Translations under genes and position numbers: made by a program
In this document: piece after piece, positions 52,434-60,094 of the stretch
Position numbering within the stretch: position 1 is the first letter of the stretch
Layout of the letters: the number at the start of each line of letters is the position of its first letter
NCBI GenBank assembly: GCA_025057115.1
Contig: JANWWZ010000001.1
Span: forward strand, 62,001-126,000
Origin: Bernardetiaceae bacterium
GTDB taxonomy: Bacteria; Bacteroidota; Bacteroidia; Cytophagales; Thermoflexibacteraceae
Length of the DNA: 64,000 bases
Reading direction: 5' to 3'
The notes under the pieces: generated by a model
Seen by the model: only the letters and a program-made list of their open reading frames with translations
Databases searched by the model: none
Told to the model about the DNA's origin: nothing

Positions 52434-53015
52434 ATGCTACACCTCAAACTACCAACCGATCCGCGCTGGGCAAATGTAGCAGAAAAATCGTTGGAGGAAA
52501 TTCTAACAGACCATGCCTATTGCGAGCAGAAAGCAGCCTCTACGTGTATTTCCCTAATTGTAGAATATCCCGACTACGAACAAGTGGTGGAAACGCTTAC
52601 CCCTCTGGTTGCAGAAGAGTGGAGCCATTTTGAGCGCGTGCTAGAACAAATCAAAAAAAGAGGGTTTAAACTAGGCAAACAGCGAAAAGACGAATACGTA
52701 GTGGCTCTCAATCAACTTATTACTAAAGGCGACTCTCGCCAAAAGCGATTGGTTGATAAACTGCTCATTTGTGCCTTAATTGAAGCGCGCAGTTGCGAGC
52801 GTTTTAAATTGCTTTGGAAAGGAATTGCTGACGCTGAACTATCCCAATTTTACTATGAGCTAATGGCTTCTGAAGCAGGGCATTATACTACTTTTATCGA
52901 ACTTGCCCGCCAGATAATGCCTCGTCATTTGGTAGATGCTCGTTGGCAAGAATTTCTTCGCGCCGAAGCTGAAATTATTCACCAACTAGGCATTAGAGAA
53001 GGCAAAATGCACTAG
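52434..53015 (+). CDS. miaE: tRNA-(ms2io6A37) hydroxylase MiaE
   Basis: 193 residues. A di-iron ferritin-like protein hydroxylating the isoprenoid side chain at tRNA position 37. Iron ligands appear in helices: DHAYCEQKAASTC, VAEEWSHFERVLEQ, LIEARSCERFKLLW and SEAGHYTTFIELAR. No miaA or miaB is in the window, but the enzyme acts on their product. The ORF starts 90 bases after the msrB start on the opposite strand. Confidence 0.94.
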   Translation: MLHLKLPTDPRWANVAEKSLEEILTDHAYCEQKAASTCISLIVEYPDYEQVVETLTPLVAEEWSHFERVLEQIKKRGFKLGKQRKDEYVVALNQLITKGDSRQKRLVDKLLICALIEARSCERFKLLWKGIADAELSQFYYELMASEAGHYTTFIELARQIMPRHLVDARWQEFLRAEAEIIHQLGIREGKMH

Positions 53016-53035
53016 CCAAAGTGCTTTTGTTTTAA

Positions 53036-53260
53036 CTAAGCTACTGCACTAAATGCATACAAAAAGAAAAGTACTAATAGTGCTAGGGGAAGAGCAATTT
53101 TTTTTGCCCATGCCTTTGCCCTATCGTTGGAAATCCAGAACCTCGAAATTATGGTGCGTACCTTGCTTGTCGAGAAAATGCGCTTGAAAAAGTTGTAAGG
53201 GCTTGTAACGCAGTTTTCTTTCACAGGCACAAACAGCTTTTTTACTTGCAACAAATACAT
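53036..53260 (-). CDS. Possible small membrane protein, uncertain
   Basis: 74 residues. A basic, polar N-terminal half (FFKRIFSTSKVRTIISRFW) is followed by a single hydrophobic helix (IALPLALLVLFFLYAFS). I recognise no family. Its position in an otherwise empty gap and the orderly layout make it possible, but nothing else supports it; no promoter box with correct spacing is seen. It is convergent with miaE. Confidence 0.35.
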   Translation of the reverse strand: MYLLQVKKLFVPVKENCVTSPYNFFKRIFSTSKVRTIISRFWISNDRAKAWAKKIALPLALLVLFFLYAFSAVA

Positions 53261-53621
53261 GCTCTTTTTGATTTTATCACAATCAACTTATTTAGTTGTT
53301 ATCCTCATGAAGTTAGGTGCTGTAACTTCTTTTGCGTTGCCTTTGTTTAGTTTAGGTTTTGATAGGTAACTTTAATATTGCTAGTGCTACCGCAAAATTT
53401 TAGCCAAATTCGATTTTATTTGTTACAAAGTTGCATCAGCTTTGCAAACTCTAGCTGAATCATGCAGTAAGTTTGAATGCGACTATAACAATAAAAAAAG
53501 TTTTCTCGAAAGCAATTTTTTATTAATTATAACGATTAAAACACATCCAAAAATGACTTGACCGAGTCGATAGCTTGAGTAAACTTCTCTATCTTTTGCT
53601 GAAAGGCTTTAACTTTGTGCC
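53261..53621. other. AT-rich intergenic stretch before truB
   Basis: 361 bases without a credible gene. It is AT-rich with runs of A and T (TTTTTTATTAATTATAA). TAACTTTG at 53610-53617 ends 4 bases before the truB ATG and would give a leaderless transcript, but no TTG is correctly spaced. Nothing else is seen. Confidence 0.5.
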
Positions 53622-54308
53622 ATGCCATTGTTTGACTTCCAAAGTGGCGAAGTGCTGCTTGTCGACAAGCCTCTTTACTGGACATCTTTTGACGTGGTCA
53701 ACAAGTTGCGGTATGCTATCAAAACTGCCAAGGTAGGACACGCTGGCACGTTAGACCCTCTAGCAACAGGTTTGTTAATTATTTGTACTGGCAAAAAAAC
53801 TAAACTGATAGAAAACTATTGCGCACAAGTAAAAGAATACATCGGCAGTATGGTATTAGGTCAGACCACTGCTTCCTATGATGCGGAAACACCTCCTACC
53901 CCAGCAGTGGATATAAGCCACCTAACCTTAGAGAGCTTGCAAGAAGTGGTAAAACAATTCATTGGCACTATTAAACAAGTACCTCCTCTGTATTCGGCTA
54001 TTAAAGTCAATGGTGAACCGCTCTATAAAAAAGCCCGTCGAGGCGAGGTAATAGAACTTCAGCCTCGCACAGTAGAAATTTTTAGCTTCACCCTTGAACA
54101 ACTTGCCTTGCCGCAGGTTCACTTTCGCGTTGTGTGTTCAAAAGGAACTTACATCCGCAGTTTAGTACGCGATTTTGGACAAGCCCTAGGAGTAGGAGCT
54201 TATTTGAACAGCCTGCGGCGTACTCGTATCGGCGAGTTTTCTGTAGAAAATGCCTGGCAACTGCCTCAATTAATAGATGCCATTAAAGCCCAACGCAATG
54301 TATCATGA
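53622..54308 (+). CDS. truB: tRNA pseudouridine-55 synthase
   Basis: 228 residues. It makes pseudouridine 55 in the T loop of tRNAs. The catalytic Asp is in GHAGTLDPLATGLL; VDKPLYWTSFDVVNKLR, PPLYSAIKVNGEPLYKKAR and CSKGTYIRSLVRDFG are the other conserved blocks. It lacks the long C-terminal PUA extension of some enzymes. Its last codons overlap the ribF start by 4 bases, a common truB-ribF arrangement. Confidence 0.96.
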   Translation: MPLFDFQSGEVLLVDKPLYWTSFDVVNKLRYAIKTAKVGHAGTLDPLATGLLIICTGKKTKLIENYCAQVKEYIGSMVLGQTTASYDAETPPTPAVDISHLTLESLQEVVKQFIGTIKQVPPLYSAIKVNGEPLYKKARRGEVIELQPRTVEIFSFTLEQLALPQVHFRVVCSKGTYIRSLVRDFGQALGVGAYLNSLRRTRIGEFSVENAWQLPQLIDAIKAQRNVS

Positions 54309-55255
54309 AAATACAACATGGCATAGCAGGTCATGAGCCTCCCTTACATGCAATTGTTACCGAAGGCACCTTCGACGGGGTACACCTTGGACATCAAAAA
54401 ATTCTCGCTAAACTTGTAGCCGATGCCCAGCAAGCCAGATCCACTAATCCTTATGCAGAAAGTGTAGTGGTTACTTTTTGGCCTCACCCGCGTTTAGCCC
54501 TCTTTCCTGATAAAAAAGACTTAAAATTATTGACCACTTTAGAAGAAAAAACTGAAATTTTGGCGGCTATGGGCGTTGATCGGCTCGTAGTCTTGCCCTT
54601 TGACAAATCGCTCTCTAATCTTTCACCTGAGGAATATGTACAAAAAATTTTAATCACAGGGCTTAATACGCGCAAACTCATCATAGGCTATGACCATCGA
54701 TTTGGAAAAAATCGCGCTGGAGACTTCCAATTTTTAAAAGCTCATGAAAATCGTTTTGGCTTTGTAGTAGAGGAAATTCCTCGGCAAGATGTGGAAAATA
54801 TAGGAGTAAGTAGCAGCCGCATCCGACAGGCATTGCTACAAGGCGATGTAGAGACAGCAGCCAAATACTTAGGAAAATATTACTCCCTCAGTGGCAGCGT
54901 TACTCATGGAGATAAAATTGGCAGAACACTTGGCTTTCCCACGGCAAATTTGCACGTTAGCGAAAGTTATAAACTCATTCCCAAAGATGGCATTTATGCA
55001 GTGAGAGTAACGCTGCGCAAGCAGATATACGGCGGCATGCTCTATATTGGAGTTCGTTCTACCTTAGGCAATCAGTTGAAGCGAACTGTTGAAGTCAATA
55101 TTTTTAACTTTTATGATGAAATTTATGGCGAGACTTTGCGCGTAGAATTAATTGCTTACCTGCGTGGCGAAGAAACTTTTGATGGCTTGGAAAGCATGAA
55201 ACTCCAACTTGAACGCGACCGCGAAACAGCTTTAAAAGTGCTCCAGCGCATTTAA
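54305..55255 (+). CDS. ribF: Bifunctional riboflavin kinase / FAD synthetase
   Basis: 316 residues. N-terminal FMN adenylyltransferase with GTFDGVHLGHQKIL (HxGH) and IIGYDHRFGKNRAGDF; SSSRIRQALLQGDV follows. C-terminal riboflavin kinase with GDKIGRTLGFPTANLHV and VEVNIFNFYDEIYG. It makes FMN and then FAD from riboflavin. It overlaps truB by 4 bases; its stop is one base from the convergent gene's end. Confidence 0.96.
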   Translation: MKIQHGIAGHEPPLHAIVTEGTFDGVHLGHQKILAKLVADAQQARSTNPYAESVVVTFWPHPRLALFPDKKDLKLLTTLEEKTEILAAMGVDRLVVLPFDKSLSNLSPEEYVQKILITGLNTRKLIIGYDHRFGKNRAGDFQFLKAHENRFGFVVEEIPRQDVENIGVSSSRIRQALLQGDVETAAKYLGKYYSLSGSVTHGDKIGRTLGFPTANLHVSESYKLIPKDGIYAVRVTLRKQIYGGMLYIGVRSTLGNQLKRTVEVNIFNFYDEIYGETLRVELIAYLRGEETFDGLESMKLQLERDRETALKVLQRI

Positions 55256-55256
55256 C

Positions 55257-55673
55257 TTATGCTTGCAACCACTGAATAGCTTCGTCGTAATTGTGGAAAA
55301 AATTTTGTTGAATTATTTGCCGCACTTTTTCATTTTGCATGCTATCCTCTACCACTTGTTCAAGGCTAAGTTGCATAAATAAATCCTCTCCTAGCAAAAA
55401 TGCTGCTTTGCGAACCCCAGCTTCTGCTGCGGGAGGGTAAATGTTGGCATTAATCCAATCCTGCATATCGGGTCTAATTACATATTCTGCCTTTCGGCTA
55501 TCTATCAAAATTCGCTCAGGACGGTATTGCAAAATAGCATTTAGGAAAGAATACATTAACTCTTTGTATTCCTCATCCTGCAAGGTAGGCTTAGTAGTCC
55601 ATACCGTAATCATCAAGCGCTGGGTAGGATCTATGGACATTAAAAGGCTATGATTTTGAAAGATAGTGTTCAT
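55257..55673 (-). CDS. SpoIIAA/STAS-like protein
   Basis: 138 residues from ATG 55673 (MNTIFQNHSLLMSID); the upstream ATG adds an odd basic leader. The pattern LMITVWTTKPTLQDEEYKEL, ILIDSRKAEYVI and a C-terminal AIQWL fits the SpoIIAA-like family of small alpha/beta proteins in Bacteroidota (often called STAS-like). The equivalent of the STAS phospho-Ser is not obvious. It could be a partner of a SpoIIE-type phosphatase, but the one in this window is 12 kb away. Confidence 0.7.
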   Translation of the reverse strand: MNTIFQNHSLLMSIDPTQRLMITVWTTKPTLQDEEYKELMYSFLNAILQYRPERILIDSRKAEYVIRPDMQDWINANIYPPAAEAGVRKAAFLLGEDLFMQLSLEQVVEDSMQNEKVRQIIQQNFFHNYDEAIQWLQA

Positions 55674-55740
55674 TGCTTTATAGGCTTTGTTTCTTATGCT
55701 AAAGATAAACAAAATGCTTGTAGGTAATCATCGTGGGATG

Positions 55741-56079
55741 AATTTGACTGTCCCCAAAAGTGTAGTAAAGATTAGTTTAGGTTAAAAAAACAAAAAGATG
55801 AAACGCCTACGCTTTACAACGAAAGCAAATAATTAAAATTTTGGAGAAAATTTTGAAAGATAATATCCGTCAGTCAGGAGAGGGGATATTGAGGTTGGAA
55901 ACGATGATGCGCCCAAAGTAAGAGATTCACAATCAAAAGCGTGGAGATATGAGTTAATGATCAAATACGGCATAGGTATGCACAAAGGGGGCTTAACGTT
56001 GCGAGTTTCTCTAAGCCATTGTAGACAGTTTTATCTGCATATTCTGAGAGGAAGACAAGTGTCGGCAGATAGCTTTTGA
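55741..56079 (+). pseudogene. Possible IS256-type element relic
   Basis: At 55746 the sequence GACTGTCCCCAAAAGTGTAG resembles the end of IS256-family elements. Downstream, a broken frame reads NFGENFER, then YPSVRRGDIEVGNDDAPKVR, and later YGIGMHKGGLTLRVSLSHCR with QVSADSF before TGA at 56077. This recalls IS256 transposase segments (SFGE..., YAKGLTTRDI...VSADxIS), with stops interrupting it. No second end is visible. The assignment is tentative; the spacer has no other gene. Confidence 0.4.
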
Positions 56080-56086
56080 CTCACTT

Positions 56087-56467
56087 CTATAGCTCCGAAT
56101 TAGTCTTTTTAGTTGCTTTTTGATAATTTTTGTTGTCTTTTTTTACATTAGCATCTTTATGCTCTGCTAACCACCATCCTACTCCCAAGCCAAGCAATTG
56201 AATTGTAGCACTGGCAAGAAAAACGAAACTGTACGCCATTACCTCTACTAAAGGCAAAGCAGTACCCGAAAGCGCTTGCCACAAACCAACTATGCAGCCA
56301 ATTTCTACAAACAAAAGCGATACGATGATAAAAACCGCTACAAAAGGAAGTGTTTTGAAAATATTATGCACATGAAGATAAATTCTTTCTACAAAAGAAG
56401 GGCAACGCACTATTTTGCCCTTGTGATTTACATATGTTCTTGAAAGAGAGGGTTTTAGGTTCTTCAT
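56087..56467 (-). CDS. Small membrane protein, last gene of the copper-type locus
   Basis: 126 residues. Two hydrophobic segments: about 41-64 (LPFVAVFIIVSLLFVEIGCI) and 75-98 (VEVMAYSFVFLASATIQLLG), then WWLAEHKDANVKK and a highly charged tail. I cannot place the family. It follows the outer-membrane protein gene by 36 bases and probably belongs to the same transcript. Role in metal handling is only by association. Confidence 0.6.
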   Translation of the reverse strand: MKNLKPSLSRTYVNHKGKIVRCPSFVERIYLHVHNIFKTLPFVAVFIIVSLLFVEIGCIVGLWQALSGTALPLVEVMAYSFVFLASATIQLLGLGVGWWLAEHKDANVKKDNKNYQKATKKTNSEL

Positions 56468-56503
56468 CGGACCAGATGTTTAAACAAATTGAATTTTTAT
56501 CCA

Positions 56504-57424
56504 TCAAATCATAAAAGTAAGGTGAAGTACACCTCTTGCATGAGCCTGTATGGCTTTATTTGCTAAATTTTGCAACAGTGGTTGTTGAACATTTCCACCA
56601 ATAGCGATGCGACCTACGTACAACTCTGCTCCAGCGACGGCAAACAGAGCTCTGCCACCTGTATTAGTCAGCTCTGCGCCGTGGTGTGTATCCTTATAGC
56701 TAAATTCTCCGAATACTCCTGCATAAGGCAATACAGAAATTCCTCTAAAGTTGCGAGCATAGAATAAAGTTATTTGTCCATTCAAGCGATTGCCAAACCG
56801 ATAGCCATCTAAGTTAGCAGTGTTAAATTTGTAATTCAAGTCGGTGCTTAAGCCCCATTTGCCTGCGCGAATGATGTACAGCAGCGTAGCTAGGAAATCA
56901 GTACTGCCACTGCCTAGCTGAAAATTTGGATTAGCTACTTGCCGATTATCATTAGCATCAAACTTAAATCGAGAAGTGGGAAGTTTAATACCTCCTCCTA
57001 TAAGCAAATTATGCCGAAGGCGGTGTGGAAATGTATCAGCTACATTGTCCACCACTCGATAGTTTGTCAGAAATGTAGCCTCGCCCCAACCAGCCAGAGT
57101 TTTAGTAAAAGTTTGGTGGTAGTCAGTTTGCTGATTAAAGTGATAAGGCAAAAATGCCATCACTTGCCAGCGCTGAGTAGGATAGAATCTCGCCCAAATT
57201 TCTGGGGTTTGAAAAAGTTCATTAGTAGTTAGATAAGTAGCCTTACCATCAGGAGCCAGATGGGATTGGTAAGCAATTCGACGATAACGCACTCCTATAA
57301 AGTGGCGATTGAACTGGGGCGTAATGCCCATGTAAAAGTTTCCTACCCCACAGCCGCATATTTCACAGGCAAAAGCATCTGTCCCTATGTGTAAAATAAA
57401 GCAAAGTATTGCTATTTTTCTCAT
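56504..57424 (-). CDS. Exported beta-rich protein with N-terminal CEICGCG motif
   Basis: 306 residues. Signal peptide (ILCFILHIGTDAFA) leads directly to CEICGCGVGNFYMGI (Cys20, 23, 25), then alternating hydrophobic strands (HFIGVRYRRIAYQSH, RHNLLIGGGIKLPTSRF, GLSTDLNYKFN, LYVGRIAIGGNVQQPLL) typical of an outer-membrane barrel. The clustered N-terminal cysteines could bind a metal such as copper. It follows a MauG/MbnH-type peroxidase gene by 15 bases and lies in the MbnP locus. A metal-related role is inferred from that company. Confidence 0.75.
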   Translation of the reverse strand: MRKIAILCFILHIGTDAFACEICGCGVGNFYMGITPQFNRHFIGVRYRRIAYQSHLAPDGKATYLTTNELFQTPEIWARFYPTQRWQVMAFLPYHFNQQTDYHQTFTKTLAGWGEATFLTNYRVVDNVADTFPHRLRHNLLIGGGIKLPTSRFKFDANDNRQVANPNFQLGSGSTDFLATLLYIIRAGKWGLSTDLNYKFNTANLDGYRFGNRLNGQITLFYARNFRGISVLPYAGVFGEFSYKDTHHGAELTNTGGRALFAVAGAELYVGRIAIGGNVQQPLLQNLANKAIQAHARGVLHLTFMI

Positions 57425-57439
57425 AGCAATTTAAAAATT

Positions 57440-58483
57440 TTAATGTTCTTCGCTAAAGCGTTTATCAGTGAGAAATTCTTCATCAGTGAGCGTTTTTAAG
57501 AAAGCAATGATAAGTCGCTTTTCTTCCGCTGTCATGGGGATGCCGCGTTTACCATCAGGTCGGCGGAAGATAGAATCCAAAGTAGGAATATCTGCCATAC
57601 CTTCTGAATAGTGGTCTAACACCATTTCTAAATTGCGAAATCTTCCATCGTGCATATAAGGACGAGTTACTTCTACATTGCGCAAGCTAGGCACGCGAAA
57701 TTTGTATTTATCTTGCTCATTGAGGGTTATTTCGTACCTTCCCAAGTCTTGGTTAAACTCAAGGCTAAGCCCATTGTTGCGATAACTTTGGTCAGTAAAT
57801 AGGGCACCAGCATGGCATTTATCGCAACCTTTTTCCTTAAAAAGTTGCAAGCCGCGCAGTTCATCGCTGGTGAGTTGTATTTGGCCGCGCAAATACTTGT
57901 CGTAGCGCGAGTTAGCGGAAATCATCACTACCATGAATTGGGAAAGTGCTTTCAATAGCCGCTCTCCTGTAATTTCTGGGGTTCCGAAAGCTCGTTGGAA
58001 CATAGGAGGGTATTTTGGATTGCGGCGAAGTTTTTCCAAGACATTAGGCAGGGACTCGTCCATTTCTACGGGGTTTTCAATTGGAGCAAGTGGCTGTAAA
58101 TCAAGGTCGTGAATGCCTCCATCCCACATGAAATCGCTAAGAAAAGCCATGTTTTGTATAGGCAAGGCATTGCGTTTGCCCAGTCGGTCATCTACTCCGT
58201 GGCTGAGGTCATGCCCGTGATGGGTAAAGCCTGCACTCTGTTGGTGACAAAACCCGCAACTTACCATGCCATCACGTGAGAGTTGTCCTTCGTAGAAAAG
58301 GGCTTTTCCTAGTTCAAACCCAGCTTGAGTAACGGGGTTTTTCTGTAGGTCATACACCATAGGAGGGAAATAGGGAGGTACTTGCACTTCTATTGCTGGG
58401 TTGATGTCGCCTTGTTTGCAGGAAATACTTACTGATATTGCAAATACAACACTTGCAATGGTAAAAATTGTAAGTTTTTTCAT
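57440..58483 (-). CDS. MauG/MbnH-type di-haem peroxidase, lipoprotein
   Basis: 347 residues. Lipoprotein signal (Cys22). Two haem c motifs: CGFCH at 76-80 and CDKCH in EKGCDKCHAGALF. Between them are QNMAFLSDFMWDGGIH and RNVEVTRPYMHDGRFRNL as in cytochrome c peroxidases. In methanotrophs MbnH of this family oxidises a Trp of MbnP to kynurenine for copper binding; here the gene lies next to an MbnP-type gene, so the same pairing is likely. Substrate identity is inferred. Confidence 0.9.
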   Translation of the reverse strand: MKKLTIFTIASVVFAISVSISCKQGDINPAIEVQVPPYFPPMVYDLQKNPVTQAGFELGKALFYEGQLSRDGMVSCGFCHQQSAGFTHHGHDLSHGVDDRLGKRNALPIQNMAFLSDFMWDGGIHDLDLQPLAPIENPVEMDESLPNVLEKLRRNPKYPPMFQRAFGTPEITGERLLKALSQFMVVMISANSRYDKYLRGQIQLTSDELRGLQLFKEKGCDKCHAGALFTDQSYRNNGLSLEFNQDLGRYEITLNEQDKYKFRVPSLRNVEVTRPYMHDGRFRNLEMVLDHYSEGMADIPTLDSIFRRPDGKRGIPMTAEEKRLIIAFLKTLTDEEFLTDKRFSEEH

Positions 58484-58509
58484 CGGAATTTAGATTTGAT
58501 TTTTTATTT

Positions 58510-58541
58510 AGCCCAGCAGGTTCAATAATATCTGCTGGGCT
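58510..58541 (-). promoter_or_regulatory. Stem-loop between the MbnP and peroxidase genes
   Basis: AGCCCAGCAG and CTGCTGGGCT form a perfect 10-bp stem with a 12-base loop, just after the MbnP stop. On the minus strand it is followed by A-rich rather than T-rich sequence, so a processing or attenuation hairpin is more likely than a full terminator. Confidence 0.55.
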
Positions 58542-58551
58542 TAAGCAAATT

Positions 58552-59391
58552 TTAACGCGATGCAACAGTGTGCATATGATGATACTCAAACATGTGCTGG
58601 TAATTGTTAGCTACGTTTACCGAGAAAGGCGAGAACATCACAGTTGGATTTTGTGCAAGGCTAATAGTGTTAGGTCCATTAAACACCTTGAGCACGTCGG
58701 CAATGATGTGCATTTGCGGAGTGCTTTTGCTGCGTACTTTAGCTACATCGCGTTTAAAGGATAGTTCAATTTTCTTGATGTTGTTAATGGTTCGCACTGG
58801 GGGATTGCCGAATCCTCCGCCAAAGCCGCCGATGTGATAGCGGAAGCGGCGATTTCCAGCGGGATCAGGAGCAATTTGTGGCGAAGTGCCTTCTAAGCGC
58901 AAAAAAATGTATCCCGAATTCCACGTCCAATACATGCCTTCTTCGCGGGTCATGTCGGTAGGGTTGAGCACACCTTGCCTGCGGCTAATATCCATCGTAC
59001 TGCGAAGGCTATCTACACCCAGAATAAAGGAAACTCCTATGTAATCTCCTTGTGGGACGCTCAAGCGAATAACATGAGTATCAGGCACGTGTTCGCGCAC
59101 AAGAAAATAGCTTGAATCCTGAGGAACTACGTATTCTGTTCCATCTGCCTTTTTGAGGCGAATGTTACTTACGTAGTATAGCAACTGAGTAACAGTAAAG
59201 TCCTCCCCAGCCGCATTTCGGTACACGCCTCGGTTGAGTTCAAGGTCGCGCGTGCCTACTACGTTGTCAAACTCTAGCAAAATAAATCCTCTTTTTGAAG
59301 GATCAAACTCGGGTTGTACTTCTTTGTGGCAAGAAATTGACAAAGAAGCAAAGCTTATTAAAAGTATGTTGAAAATTTTGTTTGTCTTCAT
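58552..59391 (-). CDS. MbnP-family copper-binding-type lipoprotein
   Basis: 279 residues. Lipoprotein signal (SLSISC, Cys21). The MbnP domain is clear: FDNVVGTRDLELNRGVYRNA, LLYYVSNIRLKKADGTEYVV, and MYWTWNSGYIFLRLEG with the paired Trp residues. The C-terminus has YQHMFEYHHMHTVASR, a His/Met-rich tail well suited to metals. In Methylosinus-type systems MbnP binds copper after MbnH oxidises a Trp. Here the MbnH-type gene is immediately downstream. The metal is inferred, not shown. Confidence 0.88.
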   Translation of the reverse strand: MKTNKIFNILLISFASLSISCHKEVQPEFDPSKRGFILLEFDNVVGTRDLELNRGVYRNAAGEDFTVTQLLYYVSNIRLKKADGTEYVVPQDSSYFLVREHVPDTHVIRLSVPQGDYIGVSFILGVDSLRSTMDISRRQGVLNPTDMTREEGMYWTWNSGYIFLRLEGTSPQIAPDPAGNRRFRYHIGGFGGGFGNPPVRTINNIKKIELSFKRDVAKVRSKSTPQMHIIADVLKVFNGPNTISLAQNPTVMFSPFSVNVANNYQHMFEYHHMHTVASR

Positions 59392-59462
59392 GGCTAATTT
59401 GTTGATGTTTTTGGTTGATAAAAGTTATAGGGTTGATGAAGTAAAAATGTAGGACTAACAGC

Positions 59463-59483
59463 GCGCAGATTAAACCTCTGCGC
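59463..59483 (-). promoter_or_regulatory. Hairpin between the Cys-rich gene and the MbnP gene
   Basis: GCGCAGA and TCTGCGC pair perfectly around a 7-base loop, 72 bases before the MbnP start. There is no T run directly after it, so it may attenuate or process the transcript rather than end it. Confidence 0.4.
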
Positions 59484-59582
59484 TTGGCATCATTGGCTTC
59501 GTTTTTCCCTGTGCAGATACCGCAACAGGGGAAAGACTCAAGCTGCATGAAAAGTTGGAATTGCGTTTTTCATCGGCGTTGC

Positions 59583-59960
59583 TTAGCTACGGCGCGGAGG
59601 ATGTTCTATTTCGCATTTGTGCGTTCTTTCTACGCCGATCTGTAGCGGAATAAAGAATAAATCATTGTGTAAAGGCAAGAAAACGAAGAGTTCTAAGCCA
59701 AATTTATCGGGTGAGGGAAAGAAAGTAACGTCGAAGTGATTTTTCAGTTTTGGGATATTAGCTTCGTGCTTCTGAGCCTTTGCCATTTGCTTGGCAAGAT
59801 AACACTTACCGCCGCAGCGCATTTCTGGGCGGTCTTTATATTCGCAGAGATATTGGGCGATATACTGGCGGTTAAGTTGAAAAGAAAGCCATACCCATAC
59901 GCGGCTAAAACTTTGGTTCAGCACTATGAGCGCACAAAGTATAGCACCTAACCGCAGCAT
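59583..59960 (-). CDS. Small Cys-rich protein with CGGKCYL motif
   Basis: 125 residues. An N-terminal hydrophobic segment (GAILCALIVLNQSFS) then MRCGGKCYLAKQM with Cys49 and Cys53, plus Cys39 and a late HKCEIEHPP. CGGKC(Y/F)L proteins of this size occur near MbnP and copper genes in Bacteroidota, to my knowledge, but have no known role. The CxxxC plus upstream Cys could bind copper or receive it from the MbnP-type protein. Its own promoter lies at 59983-60013, so it starts the transcript. Confidence 0.78.
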   Translation of the reverse strand: MLRLGAILCALIVLNQSFSRVWVWLSFQLNRQYIAQYLCEYKDRPEMRCGGKCYLAKQMAKAQKHEANIPKLKNHFDVTFFPSPDKFGLELFVFLPLHNDLFFIPLQIGVERTHKCEIEHPPRRS

Positions 59961-59982
59961 GTAGGGGCACCGTTTCTTAAAA

Positions 59983-60013
59983 CAAATATACTGTTAGCTG
60001 GTTAAATTTTCAA
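59983..60013 (-). promoter_or_regulatory. Bacteroidota-type promoter of the Cys-rich/MbnP locus
   Basis: On the minus strand TTG (60011-60013) and TATATTTG (59983-59990) are exactly 20 bases apart. The leader to ATG at 59960 would be about 16 bases. No obvious metal-regulator operator is recognised. Confidence 0.68.
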
Positions 60014-60024
60014 ATTTTTAAAGC

Positions 60025-60048
60025 TAAGAACCTAACTTGGGGTTCTTA
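60025..60048 (-). terminator. Weak hairpin after the CDF-type transporter gene
   Basis: TAAGAACC and GGTTCTTA form an 8-bp stem with an 8-base loop, 46 bases past the transporter stop. On the minus strand the next bases are GCTTTAAAAATTT, only a modest T content. Confidence 0.4.
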
Positions 60049-60094
60049 CAAAAACAAGCTAAAAAGTGGACCAGCATTTCTGCAGTTGCAAGGG

